Assembly: GCA_942493235.1 (NCBI GenBank)
Contig: OW818676.1
Location: 868,001 to 932,000 of the forward strand
Reading direction: 5' to 3'
From: ENR-C587 sp942493235
GTDB lineage: Bacteria > Bacteroidota > Ignavibacteria > Kapaibacteriales > UBA2268
DNA length: 64,000 bases
A program made the position numbers and the translations under genes. Below, piece by piece: positions 1-8,606 of the stretch. The notes under the pieces were generated by a model. That model did not search any database. It had not been told where the DNA came from and saw nothing but the letters and a program-made list of their open reading frames with translations. The number at the start of each line of letters is the position of its first letter. Position 1 is the stretch's first letter.

Positions 1-1490
1 CCAATAGAATCCTTGGAGTAAGAAAAGACCAAAAGGTTGACGAGCTTAATGATGAAGCAAAAGTTAATATCGGTACTGTACAATTAACAGTTGGCGATTT
101 GCAGAAAGTAAAGAAAGAATTAATATCGAGATTAGAGAAATATAATCTTCCTACAGAAGATGTACTAACTAAAGAAAAAGATATAGATAAATTCGAATCG
201 ATGCTTAAAGATGCTGAAAGAGTAGCTCATAAAGAAGAAAATGCTCGTGAAATAGTCGGCAAGATTCAATTATATGGCTATATTCTTAAGCTATTAACTC
301 CCGGTCAGTCAATTTACTTTGACCAGAACCAAGCCAGTATAGAGTTTAACGTTCACGTGCTAACTCCGGAACCTCCACAAGCAACGCCAGTTGTAAAAGT
401 TGGTCCCGTATTTACATTTGATAAATTACCGGGTATGTTTAACTTTAATATTAGCCCTTGGCAGGGTGAAGGACAAAATAGAATCAGTGCTGTAGTTAAA
501 GATATTAACGGTAGCGAAGTAGCTACTATTACTTGCACACCCGCACAAACCACTGCTACTGTAGCAATTGGCGGATCTAGAGACTATGTAGGTACAATTA
601 ATAAGAACCTGGCTCCCGGCAAATATAAAATAGTTCTTTCTCACTCAGTATTTTCAAAGAATGCAATTGCTGAAACCGATTTAGCAGTATTTGAAACCAG
701 ACTAACTACTGAGAGTGAAGACAATATTAAGAAGAGATTTGAAAGAGCATATTATGGAAATTATCACTTAGCTAATCAAAGTGTTACTCCGCAGTCCGGC
801 GGTACTATCGAAGCTGATCAATTTAGAATTTATCTAAAAACAGATGATCAGTCTCAAGTAGCTCCTATTGCAGGTATTTCTATACCTCCAAATATGTCCC
901 CTTATTTAAGTGGAAAAACAAATCAAGTATCGCTAAAAGTAACTTGGAAACAGCCGATTTCGGGTAAAGAAATTGACTTATTACCGGAAATGGTTGCTAA
1001 AGTCGAGCTTAAAAGACCGAGCATTAACATAACTAAGAAGACCGAAGACCGTTCTCAAAACGGTACTAAAGTAAAGATGACAATAAGAAATATTACTGTT
1101 GATTCTCCGACATTAGATGAAAATACAAAAGCTAATGTTTTATTAAAAGCAGACAGAGGCTCAATTGAAGGTCTTGATAATAATCAAGTTTCTTATGATA
1201 TATCTCAACCGAGAAAAGTCAGCGAAGGCACTTGGGAAGTCGAAATCGAAGCTAACTTTAAGTTCCCTGCTGATAAACAGAAATTAAAAGGAACATTGAC
1301 TATTCCGTTGACTGCAATAGCTACAGCTAAAGATAAATCTTCAAAATCAAATGTATCTTTACCTGTTGAAATATATTGTAATAAAGAAGGTCGCGGTGGA
1401 AGAACCGGAGCTCCGACAGGTAATACCGGCGGAACCAGAACAAATCAACCGACCCAACAGCCAAAACAGTCAGGCGGAAGAACAAGATAA
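1..1490 (+). CDS. Envelope protein with repeated beta-rich domains, 5'-truncated
   Basis: The reading frame is open from the first bases of the window (frame starting at nt 3) with no stop before 1490. The TTG at 99 is therefore not a real start, and the gene begins outside the window. The visible part opens with charged helical sequence (about 80 residues) and continues into beta-rich segments resembling Ig-like or fibronectin-like domains. It ends in a low-complexity Gly/Thr/Arg/Gln tail. No signal peptide can be seen because the N terminus is missing. The next gene starts 52 bp downstream in the same direction and encodes an outer-membrane-like protein, so an envelope location is likely. 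A helical region followed by several beta domains recalls GldM/PorM of the type IX secretion machinery, but I see no diagnostic motif and treat that only as a possibility. Confidence 0.6.
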   Translation, partial: NRILGVRKDQKVDELNDEAKVNIGTVQLTVGDLQKVKKELISRLEKYNLPTEDVLTKEKDIDKFESMLKDAERVAHKEENAREIVGKIQLYGYILKLLTPGQSIYFDQNQASIEFNVHVLTPEPPQATPVVKVGPVFTFDKLPGMFNFNISPWQGEGQNRISAVVKDINGSEVATITCTPAQTTATVAIGGSRDYVGTINKNLAPGKYKIVLSHSVFSKNAIAETDLAVFETRLTTESEDNIKKRFERAYYGNYHLANQSVTPQSGGTIEADQFRIYLKTDDQSQVAPIAGISIPPNMSPYLSGKTNQVSLKVTWKQPISGKEIDLLPEMVAKVELKRPSINITKKTEDRSQNGTKVKMTIRNITVDSPTLDENTKANVLLKADRGSIEGLDNNQVSYDISQPRKVSEGTWEVEIEANFKFPADKQKLKGTLTIPLTAIATAKDKSSKSNVSLPVEIYCNKEGRGGRTGAPTGNTGGTRTNQPTQQPKQSGGRTR

Positions 1491-1542
1491 TTTTTATTAA
1501 TAATTGAAATTTATGACCGACAAAATATAGGGCATTATAAAT

Positions 1543-3285
1543 ATGAAAAAACAGATTAAAATATCAATATTATTAGCGATTCTTAGCTTGGTATTTACTT
1601 CGAATTCTTATTCTCAAACTCCGACTGATAATACAGTATCAAAGACGGAAATTGAGAGTGTGTTAAGTAAGTTTACTAACTACCGCTATGGAACCGTTTC
1701 GATTTGGAAGTTTAAAAATATTGACCGCGATAAGATAAGTCTTGCTATTAAGGAATATACCTCAATGGGTAGCGGAGAAACAACTGCTACTGATGAGTTA
1801 GTTGATAAAGCCGATGCTAAGTTAGTTGAGCATATTAAAGGATGCTGCTTAGGCGGTACAAATGATGAAGTCTGCTATGATGATGCAGATGAAAAAGGAT
1901 TAAAAGTAGGAAGCTTTGCCGAGTTCCAAAAATTATACGACGCATTGTGTAATTCCGGACCGGTTACTAATAAAGTTTCAAGTGCATATTTGGTTACTAC
2001 CCGCGGTAATAAGGATTACCGCGGAACAATCATTGCTATGATTGTATCTACCGACGACGAATCTATCGCTTTAGATATATCAGGTCCTTCGGCAACTGAC
2101 ATTTATGTACCCGAAGAGCTCAAATTAGTAACTATGACAGATTTAGAAGAGCCATATTTAACTAATTTGTTCGAATTAAGTGAGCGTAGATTATCACAAG
2201 GTAACTTAGAGAACAAAAACGTTGAAGCACAAGGAATTGGCTATAGAGGAATGTTTGGCGATATTACTTTCGGTAGAGTTCAATCCCTTGTCTCTAATGA
2301 AGCTAATGTCAATGAAAATGATATTCAAAATGTAAAGAGAATTTCAGACATTCAGCCGATTGACTTAAGAATTAAAGAGAACGAGCTTTTAATAAGCCCT
2401 GACTTAATTAGTTGGAGATATTACGAAGCAACAAAATATAGAAACGAAGCAGGCGAAATAGTATTAGATAGCTTTTTAATTAATAATCAAAGATTACCAA
2501 AATTAGGATTAGAGCTTAAATACGGTATCGATGAAATTAATTTTCCAAGTATGTGGAGCGAGAGATTAACTTTCTCTGCATTATGGGACAGAGTGAAATT
2601 AGGTTTTATTCTTCCTACAAATGGCTGGTCTTCGCTTACAAAAGATTTATTTAATATTGAAAGACGTTTTACTCATGGCGGTTTTGGCGTTGCCGGAGAG
2701 ATGGACTTCCCTATTAAAGTAATTCCGAAAAGTGGTATATTCCACATAGGTTTCGGCTATGTATTCGGTGATGCAAAAGAAAGCAGCTATAAAAATAGAA
2801 ATTTAGACCCTGATAATTATCAGACTAATATTCTTGATAACGACTATTTAGTAAGATTAAATGCTCAGTTTCATTACACATTTGCAATGAGTGTTGATAA
2901 CGATTACTTATTTAGATTTGGTATTGGCGGTACTGTATATTCAGTAGAAAGATGGTACAACCAATTAATCGATAATAGTGGTAATCCAGATGCAGAAGGT
3001 AATGAGATTCAATTCAGAAAATTAAATGCAGAGACAATTGGCGGTATCTCAGGTAAAGTTGAGTTTATGAGTAAAAATATTACTACTCCTTTTGGAGCAA
3101 CGGTTCAATATTTTGATGAAGGAATTGGCATTAATGCTTGGTTGCAGTTCCCGATTGTAGAGAATACATTGGCTTTGCGTCTTGACGCAAAAGGATACTT
3201 CAAAGCATTTGCAAATGAACCGAGAGAATGGGAAAGCGACAAATCAGTGTTTATCCCAATGGCTCGTTTTATAGTTAATTTCTAA
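1543..3285 (+). CDS. Predicted outer-membrane beta-barrel protein, unknown family
   Basis: This is a 580-residue protein with a clear N-terminal signal peptide (MKKQIKISILLAILSLVF, cleavage probably after the SYS-Q region near residue 25). The first half looks like a soluble periplasmic domain and contains a Cys-rich stretch (GCCLGG, then VCYDD). The second half, from roughly residue 330, has alternating aromatic and polar strands (GFGVAGEMDFP, HIGFGYVFGD, LFRFGIGGTVY) and finishes in a terminal Phe, as outer-membrane barrels do. It lies between two other envelope genes with gaps of 52 and 33 bp, so the three are probably one transcript. I do not recognise the family. A type IX secretion or surface-structure role is conceivable from the neighbours but not shown. 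Confidence 0.75.
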   Translation: MKKQIKISILLAILSLVFTSNSYSQTPTDNTVSKTEIESVLSKFTNYRYGTVSIWKFKNIDRDKISLAIKEYTSMGSGETTATDELVDKADAKLVEHIKGCCLGGTNDEVCYDDADEKGLKVGSFAEFQKLYDALCNSGPVTNKVSSAYLVTTRGNKDYRGTIIAMIVSTDDESIALDISGPSATDIYVPEELKLVTMTDLEEPYLTNLFELSERRLSQGNLENKNVEAQGIGYRGMFGDITFGRVQSLVSNEANVNENDIQNVKRISDIQPIDLRIKENELLISPDLISWRYYEATKYRNEAGEIVLDSFLINNQRLPKLGLELKYGIDEINFPSMWSERLTFSALWDRVKLGFILPTNGWSSLTKDLFNIERRFTHGGFGVAGEMDFPIKVIPKSGIFHIGFGYVFGDAKESSYKNRNLDPDNYQTNILDNDYLVRLNAQFHYTFAMSVDNDYLFRFGIGGTVYSVERWYNQLIDNSGNPDAEGNEIQFRKLNAETIGGISGKVEFMSKNITTPFGATVQYFDEGIGINAWLQFPIVENTLALRLDAKGYFKAFANEPREWESDKSVFIPMARFIVNF

Positions 3286-3318
3286 ATATTATATAATTAG
3301 TTAAGTATTGAAAACAAA

Positions 3319-4764
3319 ATGAATAGAATTATGAGAAAGAATATACTAATAGCATTACTCGGAATCTTTATTTTTGGACTCTGCTCTAATTTTTCTACAG
3401 CACAAGAGACATTAATTGACTCTTTGACTTCGCCTGATCCGAATATTAGAAAATATTTTCCTCGTTGGAGAGTATGCGAAGCAGAGATGAAGATACAGAT
3501 TCATCAAGCTTTTATTATCATGGGGTATGATAAAAATAATTTGGACATGGGTAAAATTGAAGTTTTAGCCGCTCCAAGAACTAATAAAGATTTACCGTTT
3601 GAATTATTACTAATTACTTGCGGTAAAGCAACAATGAATGCAAATCAGATATCAAATAACATATCAAGACTTTCGGAATATTTAACCGGTATGTATTCTT
3701 TTGTTTCGGATTTGGAAATGATTCCGGCAAAAAGAGACTATTGCTATTCTGATATAGCTCCGGAAACTCCACCTACTGAAAGTCAAGAAAAAGCTATCTT
3801 GAGCTATCTTGAGCCATCAGATGTTGATCACTCAATTTCATTGTCTTTATTTGAGCAATCATTAAAAATCGGTTCAACCAGTTTCTGGCTGAAATCATCT
3901 ATTGGTAATGACCAAATCGGCTATCCTTTCTGGACTGCCGGCGAAGGTAAAATTGTATTGAAACGTCCTCTTTATATCAATGAAGACGAAAGAACATCTG
4001 AAAGAATACCAAACTTAATCAACGCATACTTAGGCGGAGGCTATAGAATTAGCTCCGGTATAAATAACGATAACAGTGCATTAAGCTGGATTTCTAAAAG
4101 ATATCTTAATAGCGGTCCAAGTGGAAAATTAGTAGCAGGATTAGATTTCTATATGCCTTTCCACCCTGAAGCCGGTATTCAGATGAATCTTGAATTACCA
4201 CTTGAAAAAGTTAAGGAAATCTCTGTTAATGAGCCTGATTTCGCATTGTCACCAGACGGATTGGGAGAGACAGGATTTACCTTTGATGACCCAAGAGCAG
4301 GCGACGCAAATATCCTATTAAAAGGAAAAGCTCCTATGCTTAGAGCTTCCGGTCAATTATCATTTTTCTATAATCTATGGATTAATTCAAACGGCAGAAA
4401 TGAAAACTTCTTCCGCTTTGACTTAGGTCTTTCTTACAGTGAAGTTAGAGAAATGCTTCTATACCGCGATAATAATAAGCAAGAGACATTTGTTACTACT
4501 ACCGGCGTTGACGGTTTGAAAACTTATAAACCTTCGGAATTAGGCGACTGGGTTTTCGCAAAAGTAGAATATAGAAACCAAGCGAATTATCCTTTCGGTT
4601 TAAGCTTGCAATACTCTAACCAAATATTATTAGGCAGAATCTACTTGCCTATAGTCAGCTGGTTATATGTAGAGGGTAAATATTCAACTCCATTGCGTGG
4701 TGCAAGACCTTACGAAAACGGTAATTTCTTTATGATTTCTCCTGTTATTAGAATTACTCTGTAA
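3319..4764 (+). CDS. Predicted outer-membrane protein, unknown family
   Basis: This is a 481-residue protein. Translation may start at 3319 or at the second Met (3331), which directly precedes the signal peptide (MRKNILIALLGIFIFGLC, cleavage near AQE). The N-terminal part is soluble and includes the motif RVCEAEMKIQIHQAFI. The C-terminal half has barrel-like alternating strands (AYLGGGYRISSG, LSFFYNLWINS, FFRFDLGLSYSE) and ends VIRITL. Its layout of signal peptide, soluble domain and barrel matches the preceding gene, suggesting a functionally linked pair. It is the last gene of the cluster and is followed by a hairpin. The function is unknown. Confidence 0.75.
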   Translation: MNRIMRKNILIALLGIFIFGLCSNFSTAQETLIDSLTSPDPNIRKYFPRWRVCEAEMKIQIHQAFIIMGYDKNNLDMGKIEVLAAPRTNKDLPFELLLITCGKATMNANQISNNISRLSEYLTGMYSFVSDLEMIPAKRDYCYSDIAPETPPTESQEKAILSYLEPSDVDHSISLSLFEQSLKIGSTSFWLKSSIGNDQIGYPFWTAGEGKIVLKRPLYINEDERTSERIPNLINAYLGGGYRISSGINNDNSALSWISKRYLNSGPSGKLVAGLDFYMPFHPEAGIQMNLELPLEKVKEISVNEPDFALSPDGLGETGFTFDDPRAGDANILLKGKAPMLRASGQLSFFYNLWINSNGRNENFFRFDLGLSYSEVREMLLYRDNNKQETFVTTTGVDGLKTYKPSELGDWVFAKVEYRNQANYPFGLSLQYSNQILLGRIYLPIVSWLYVEGKYSTPLRGARPYENGNFFMISPVIRITL

Positions 4765-4790
4765 ACAGGAAGATTCTATCTATTATTAAT

Positions 4791-4827
4791 TACATAAACC
4801 TCATGTGAATAGCGTGGGGTTTATGTA
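4791..4827. terminator. Hairpin after the envelope gene cluster
   Basis: A 10-bp perfect stem (tacataaacc / ggtttatgta) encloses a 17-nt loop, and the stem can be extended by about three more pairs. It sits 27 bp after the third envelope gene. The downstream run is AT-rich but not a clean T-tract, so this may be a weak terminator or an mRNA-stabilising hairpin. The rest of the 4765-5064 gap shows no gene. A -7-like element (taattttg, 5020-5027) lies 38 bp before the next gene. Confidence 0.4.
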
Positions 4828-5064
4828 TAATATAATTTACTATTTGAAATAGAACATAACAATTCTTGCCTTCGCAGTGGCTAAAGGCATGGCTTGAAGT
4901 TAAAAAGCAAAATTTCAATTAGTAAGTGATATAATTAAAGTACAAATATTTAAATTTCAGCTTAGATTGTTTCGGGGGGATTAACTGAAACTAAATTAGT
5001 TAATTGAAACAAATATTCGTAATTTTGTATATTATTATTGATATAAAATAAATTAGGTAATAAA

Positions 5065-6405
5065 ATGTATTTAAAAAAGATATTATTTATCTTGTTGATA
5101 TTAATGTTAGTAGTCAAGAATGCAAATTCTCAAAGCAGCAATAGAGAGAATAGACAGACTAAATCGGTTGAGCAGTCTGAAATTCGTGAAAAAATGAAGG
5201 TAAGTGCTAATCAAAAAGAGCTTGATCTGACTATCCGCAATGTAGATATTTCTAAATATCCCGAAGTAACACTTATTCTCGAAGCATATAATATATTGGG
5301 CGAACCGCTTGACACTTTATTACCATCGCAATTGCACGTACTGGAAGCCGGAGTAGAGAAAAAAATTATTTCAATAGAGAAAATATCCGTAAAAGAAAGG
5401 GTAGCAGTTGATTTTGTTTTTGTACTTGATAAAACCGGTACAATGCAGAAATATATGGATGCAGTAAGGGATAACATAATTAAGTTTACAAATTCTTTGA
5501 TGTCAAGAGGTATTGATTTTAGACTTGGTTTGGTGTTATATTCAGATGTAGTCGAGCAAATATTCCAGCCTAATGATAATGTATATTCATTTATAAATTG
5601 GATTAATTCCGTAAAAGCAGGTGGCGGAAATGATGATAAAGAAAATACTCTTGAAGCTTTGAAATTTTCTACAAAGATGAATTTCAGACCCGCTGCAAAT
5701 AGAGTCGCTGTTCTGATTACAGATGCACAGTATCATCAAAAAGGTGAAAATGGCGACGGAGTAACCGATCAAACTACAAAATCAATTACAAAATTACTTG
5801 TTGACAAAAATATAAGATTATTTGCTATAGCTCCCCCTAAGCTCGATGAATATAGTTATATATCGGATAAAACCTCTGGAAAACTTTTTGATATCGATTA
5901 TCCGTTTTCAACTATATTAAATAACTTTTCTACTCAATTAACAAATCTATATGCACTGAGATATAAAACGGCAGAGCCTGCAATTCCTGACTCTTTAAAT
6001 ATTTCTATATTAAATGAAAATAGAGAAGAATTAGTTAAAAAAACAGTGCCGATAGTTGAGTTAGGCAGAAAAATGATTATTGATAATTTGTTATATAAAA
6101 CAGGCAGTTCGGAGCTTGCCGATAGTGTGCCGGAGCTTGATGTAGTATTAGAATATATGAAGAATAAGGTAGCTGTTGCTATATTGGTTGAAGGGCATAC
6201 AGACGCAGTCGGCTCTAATCAGGTAAATGATAAACTCTCTATGCTGAGAGCCGAAAGTGTTAAAAACTACTTAATTAAAAAGGGAATAGCAAATAATAGA
6301 ATTAAAACAGTCGGTTACGGTAAAAGAAAGCCGATTGCCAGCAATGATACCGATTTCGGAAGAAGATTAAATCGGCGAACCGAAATAGTAATTATTGCGA
6401 AATAA
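5065..6405 (+). CDS. VWA domain protein with C-terminal OmpA peptidoglycan-binding domain
   Basis: This 446-residue exported protein has a signal peptide (residues 1-22, ending NANSQ). A von Willebrand A domain covers roughly residues 112-290 and has a MIDAS-like DKTGT motif (D122, T124, T126). An OmpA-like domain occupies about residues 340-446, with GHTDAVG at 377-383, the LSMLRAESV helix, and a closing NRRTEI where the family Arg contacts peptidoglycan. Before the VWA domain is a beta-rich segment of about 50 residues. Such proteins tether a metal-dependent adhesion module to the cell wall from the periplasm or outer membrane. The partner is unknown. The gene appears to be a single unit: a 300-bp gap precedes it and a strong terminator follows it. 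Confidence 0.88.
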   Translation: MYLKKILFILLILMLVVKNANSQSSNRENRQTKSVEQSEIREKMKVSANQKELDLTIRNVDISKYPEVTLILEAYNILGEPLDTLLPSQLHVLEAGVEKKIISIEKISVKERVAVDFVFVLDKTGTMQKYMDAVRDNIIKFTNSLMSRGIDFRLGLVLYSDVVEQIFQPNDNVYSFINWINSVKAGGGNDDKENTLEALKFSTKMNFRPAANRVAVLITDAQYHQKGENGDGVTDQTTKSITKLLVDKNIRLFAIAPPKLDEYSYISDKTSGKLFDIDYPFSTILNNFSTQLTNLYALRYKTAEPAIPDSLNISILNENREELVKKTVPIVELGRKMIIDNLLYKTGSSELADSVPELDVVLEYMKNKVAVAILVEGHTDAVGSNQVNDKLSMLRAESVKNYLIKKGIANNRIKTVGYGKRKPIASNDTDFGRRLNRRTEIVIIAK

Positions 6406-6430
6406 AAATCAAAATAATAAAAAATATTTT

Positions 6431-6478
6431 AAAAAACTGAGAACGCAAAGTAAACAATAATCGTCTCAGTTTTTTTTT
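6431..6478 (+). terminator. Rho-independent terminator after the VWA-OmpA gene
   Basis: The arms actgaga (6436-6442) and tctcagt (6464-6470) pair and extend through flanking A and T runs. A tract of T residues follows. The hairpin lies 26 bp past the stop codon and separates this gene from murQ. Confidence 0.8.
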
Positions 6479-6540
6479 GGATTAAAAATTGATATTATTA
6501 TAATAAAAATTGTTATCTTGTTAAAGTAGAAGGCAAATAT

Positions 6541-7467
6541 ATGACTGACTTATTTAAAGAAATTGCAAATCTTGATACCGAGAAAAATAATGCCTTGTCA
6601 AAGAATATTGATATGGCTGATACTGAAACAATTCTAAATATTATAAATTCGGAAGACCAAAAAGTAGCTATAGCAGTAAAGGAAGAAATACCATACATAG
6701 CTAATGCAGTCGAATTAATCAGTAATGCGTTTATTAATGGCGGCAGATTATTCTATTTCGGTGCAGGAACCAGTGGGCGGCTTGGAGTGGTAGATGCTTC
6801 GGAGTGCCCACCGACCTTCGGAACTAATCCTGAAATGGTTATTGGGATAATAGCCGGTGGCGAGAAAGCTATGTTTAAAGCTCAAGAAGGTGCCGAAGAC
6901 AATCAGAATGGTGCAGAAATTGAATTTGAAAATTATAATATTAATACTAATGATATAGTCTGCGGAATAGCGGCATCCGGAAGAACTCCTTATGTAATCG
7001 GGGCGTTAAAAATAGCGAAAGAGAGAAATATCAAGACTATAATGATTACTACTAATTCTAGAAAAAATGCTACAAAATTGATAGATATAGCAGATGTATT
7101 GATTTGTCCATACGTTGGACCGGAAGTAATTGCGGGTTCTACCAGAATGAAGTCCGGCACGGCACAGAAATTAGTCCTAAATATGCTTACAACGGCTTCT
7201 ATGATTAAAATAGGGAAGACTTACGGTAATATAATGGTTGATCTACAATTGACCAATGCGAAGCTTAAAGAGCGAGCGAAACAAATATTAATAGATATTA
7301 GCGGATGCGATTATAATAGAGCGAGTGAGCTATTGAAAATAACAAAGGGAAACGTAAAAAGTGCATTAGTAATGGAAATAGCAAGCACGGATTATGATTC
7401 CGCTATTGATGTATTAAAAAAGAATAAAGGTATAGTTAAAAATGCAATCAGTAAACTAAAAAAATAA
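6541..7467 (+). CDS. murQ: N-acetylmuramic acid 6-phosphate etherase
   Basis: MurQ cleaves the lactyl ether of MurNAc-6-phosphate to give GlcNAc-6-phosphate and D-lactate, a cytoplasmic step in peptidoglycan recycling. The 308-residue length is typical. The signature GAGTSGRLGVVDASECPPTF begins at residue 75, and the Glu in SEC (E88) corresponds to the catalytic acid. A second conserved stretch, QEGAEDN, follows near residue 115. The SIS-fold core (CGIAASGRTPYV, GSTRMKSGTAQK) is intact, and the C-terminal part has the expected helical domain. No anhMurNAc kinase or MurNAc transporter lies beside it. Its 3' end overlaps the convergent lipoprotein gene by 12 bp. Confidence 0.95.
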   Translation: MTDLFKEIANLDTEKNNALSKNIDMADTETILNIINSEDQKVAIAVKEEIPYIANAVELISNAFINGGRLFYFGAGTSGRLGVVDASECPPTFGTNPEMVIGIIAGGEKAMFKAQEGAEDNQNGAEIEFENYNINTNDIVCGIAASGRTPYVIGALKIAKERNIKTIMITTNSRKNATKLIDIADVLICPYVGPEVIAGSTRMKSGTAQKLVLNMLTTASMIKIGKTYGNIMVDLQLTNAKLKERAKQILIDISGCDYNRASELLKITKGNVKSALVMEIASTDYDSAIDVLKKNKGIVKNAISKLKK

Positions 7468-8535
7468 AATGGTATTAGGGTTAACACCTACAGGATATTT
7501 GTTTATATAACTCGAGTTCTTAATAAACGGAAATATAAGTATTTCTCCTTCGACTTGATAAGTTTTTGCATTGCCGACCCATAATTGATTATCATTTGAA
7601 ATTGATAGGCAATACCATTTCTCATTAGTATTAGGATTTTGAATATAATCCTCTGCCAGAAAATCGTTCTTATTTAAGTCAATTATTGAAATTCCATATT
7701 TTGAAGCAAATACTAAGCTGTCAGCTGACAATGAAAAATTTAGGGCATTTGCTTGAATTTTGCATCTGTTTGTTTCTTTAAGGGTAGTCAAATCATATTC
7801 GACAATTCCGCCGACCGAGTCTTTTTTAGAAGGCAAATGGTAATAGACTGCATACAATTTTTTATGTTTATAATTAACCTTTACTTCGATTGGGTTTGGT
7901 CCGCAGTATAATGCTTTTACTTCACGTTGATTATTTATATCAATTACCGAAATAGTACCTGCTTTGGGTTCTGAAGCCAGATAATCACCATAGCCTGAAT
8001 TAGCGACGAAGACATAATTTTCATATCCGCATATCTGCTCGGGAGCAGGACCTACATCAATTTTCTCTTTTGTTATAGCCATAGTTGAGGGATTAAACTG
8101 AGTAATACAGAATCCTTTAAGCTGAGTAACAAATGCTGTAGAATCGTTAGCAATATAAATCTTACGAGGCTGATATCCAAGCGGCATAAATAATTTAGTC
8201 AGAGAAACACCAGTAATAACATCAATTTTCTCTATGTATCCGGCAGAGGTAACTACAATATAGAGACAGTTATTATGCATAGCTACACCATTAGCTAAAT
8301 CGCCTAATTTGTTGTTTTGGTTTACCGAACTATAATAATTATTAAGCATTAAAGAAGACGAGAAGTCGAATCTGCAAAGCGAGGAATTATCATAATGCCA
8401 TAGTCCTTCGCATAAAATATAAGCTCCGTCGGTACCGACTTTTGAAATATTGTATTCCGGTTCTGTCGGGTCTTTAACGCAAGAAGAAATGATAGATATT
8501 ACCAGAATAAGCAGTAAAGTATTTGTATATTTCAT
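7456..8535 (-). CDS. Surface or periplasmic lipoprotein with YncE-like beta-propeller
   Basis: This is a 359-residue protein, taking the ATG at 8535 as the start. A longer reading frame to 8595 would add 20 residues before the lipoprotein signal and is unlikely. The signal peptide ends in a lipobox (IISSC, Cys at residue 19). The mature part contains repeated WD/YVTN-like blades, for example GNAKTYQVEGEILIF, KAGTISVIDINNQREV and PRKIYIANDSTAFVT, in the style of the YncE or DUF5074 family. Such propellers bind surface ligands or partner proteins. In Bacteroidota they often accompany TonB receptors for cobalamin or metals, but none is adjacent here. It follows the PP2C gene by 71 bp on the same strand. 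The 3' end overlaps murQ by 12 bp. Confidence 0.8.
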   Translation of the reverse strand: MKYTNTLLLILVISIISSCVKDPTEPEYNISKVGTDGAYILCEGLWHYDNSSLCRFDFSSSLMLNNYYSSVNQNNKLGDLANGVAMHNNCLYIVVTSAGYIEKIDVITGVSLTKLFMPLGYQPRKIYIANDSTAFVTQLKGFCITQFNPSTMAITKEKIDVGPAPEQICGYENYVFVANSGYGDYLASEPKAGTISVIDINNQREVKALYCGPNPIEVKVNYKHKKLYAVYYHLPSKKDSVGGIVEYDLTTLKETNRCKIQANALNFSLSADSLVFASKYGISIIDLNKNDFLAEDYIQNPNTNEKWYCLSISNDNQLWVGNAKTYQVEGEILIFPFIKNSSYINKYPVGVNPNTILFF

Positions 8536-8606
8536 TTTTGTTCTATAATAAAAAAACATGGAGTACAAATATACTATAATCTTACAAATAAGCAATTATA
8601 AACAGT

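Noticed and set aside
99..101. TTG at 99 as start of the first gene.
   Set aside because: The same frame is open back to nt 3 with sensible coding sequence, so the gene is cut by the window edge.
1..1490. Firm GldM/PorM assignment.
   Set aside because: Only overall layout is suggestive; no conserved motif of that family is recognisable.
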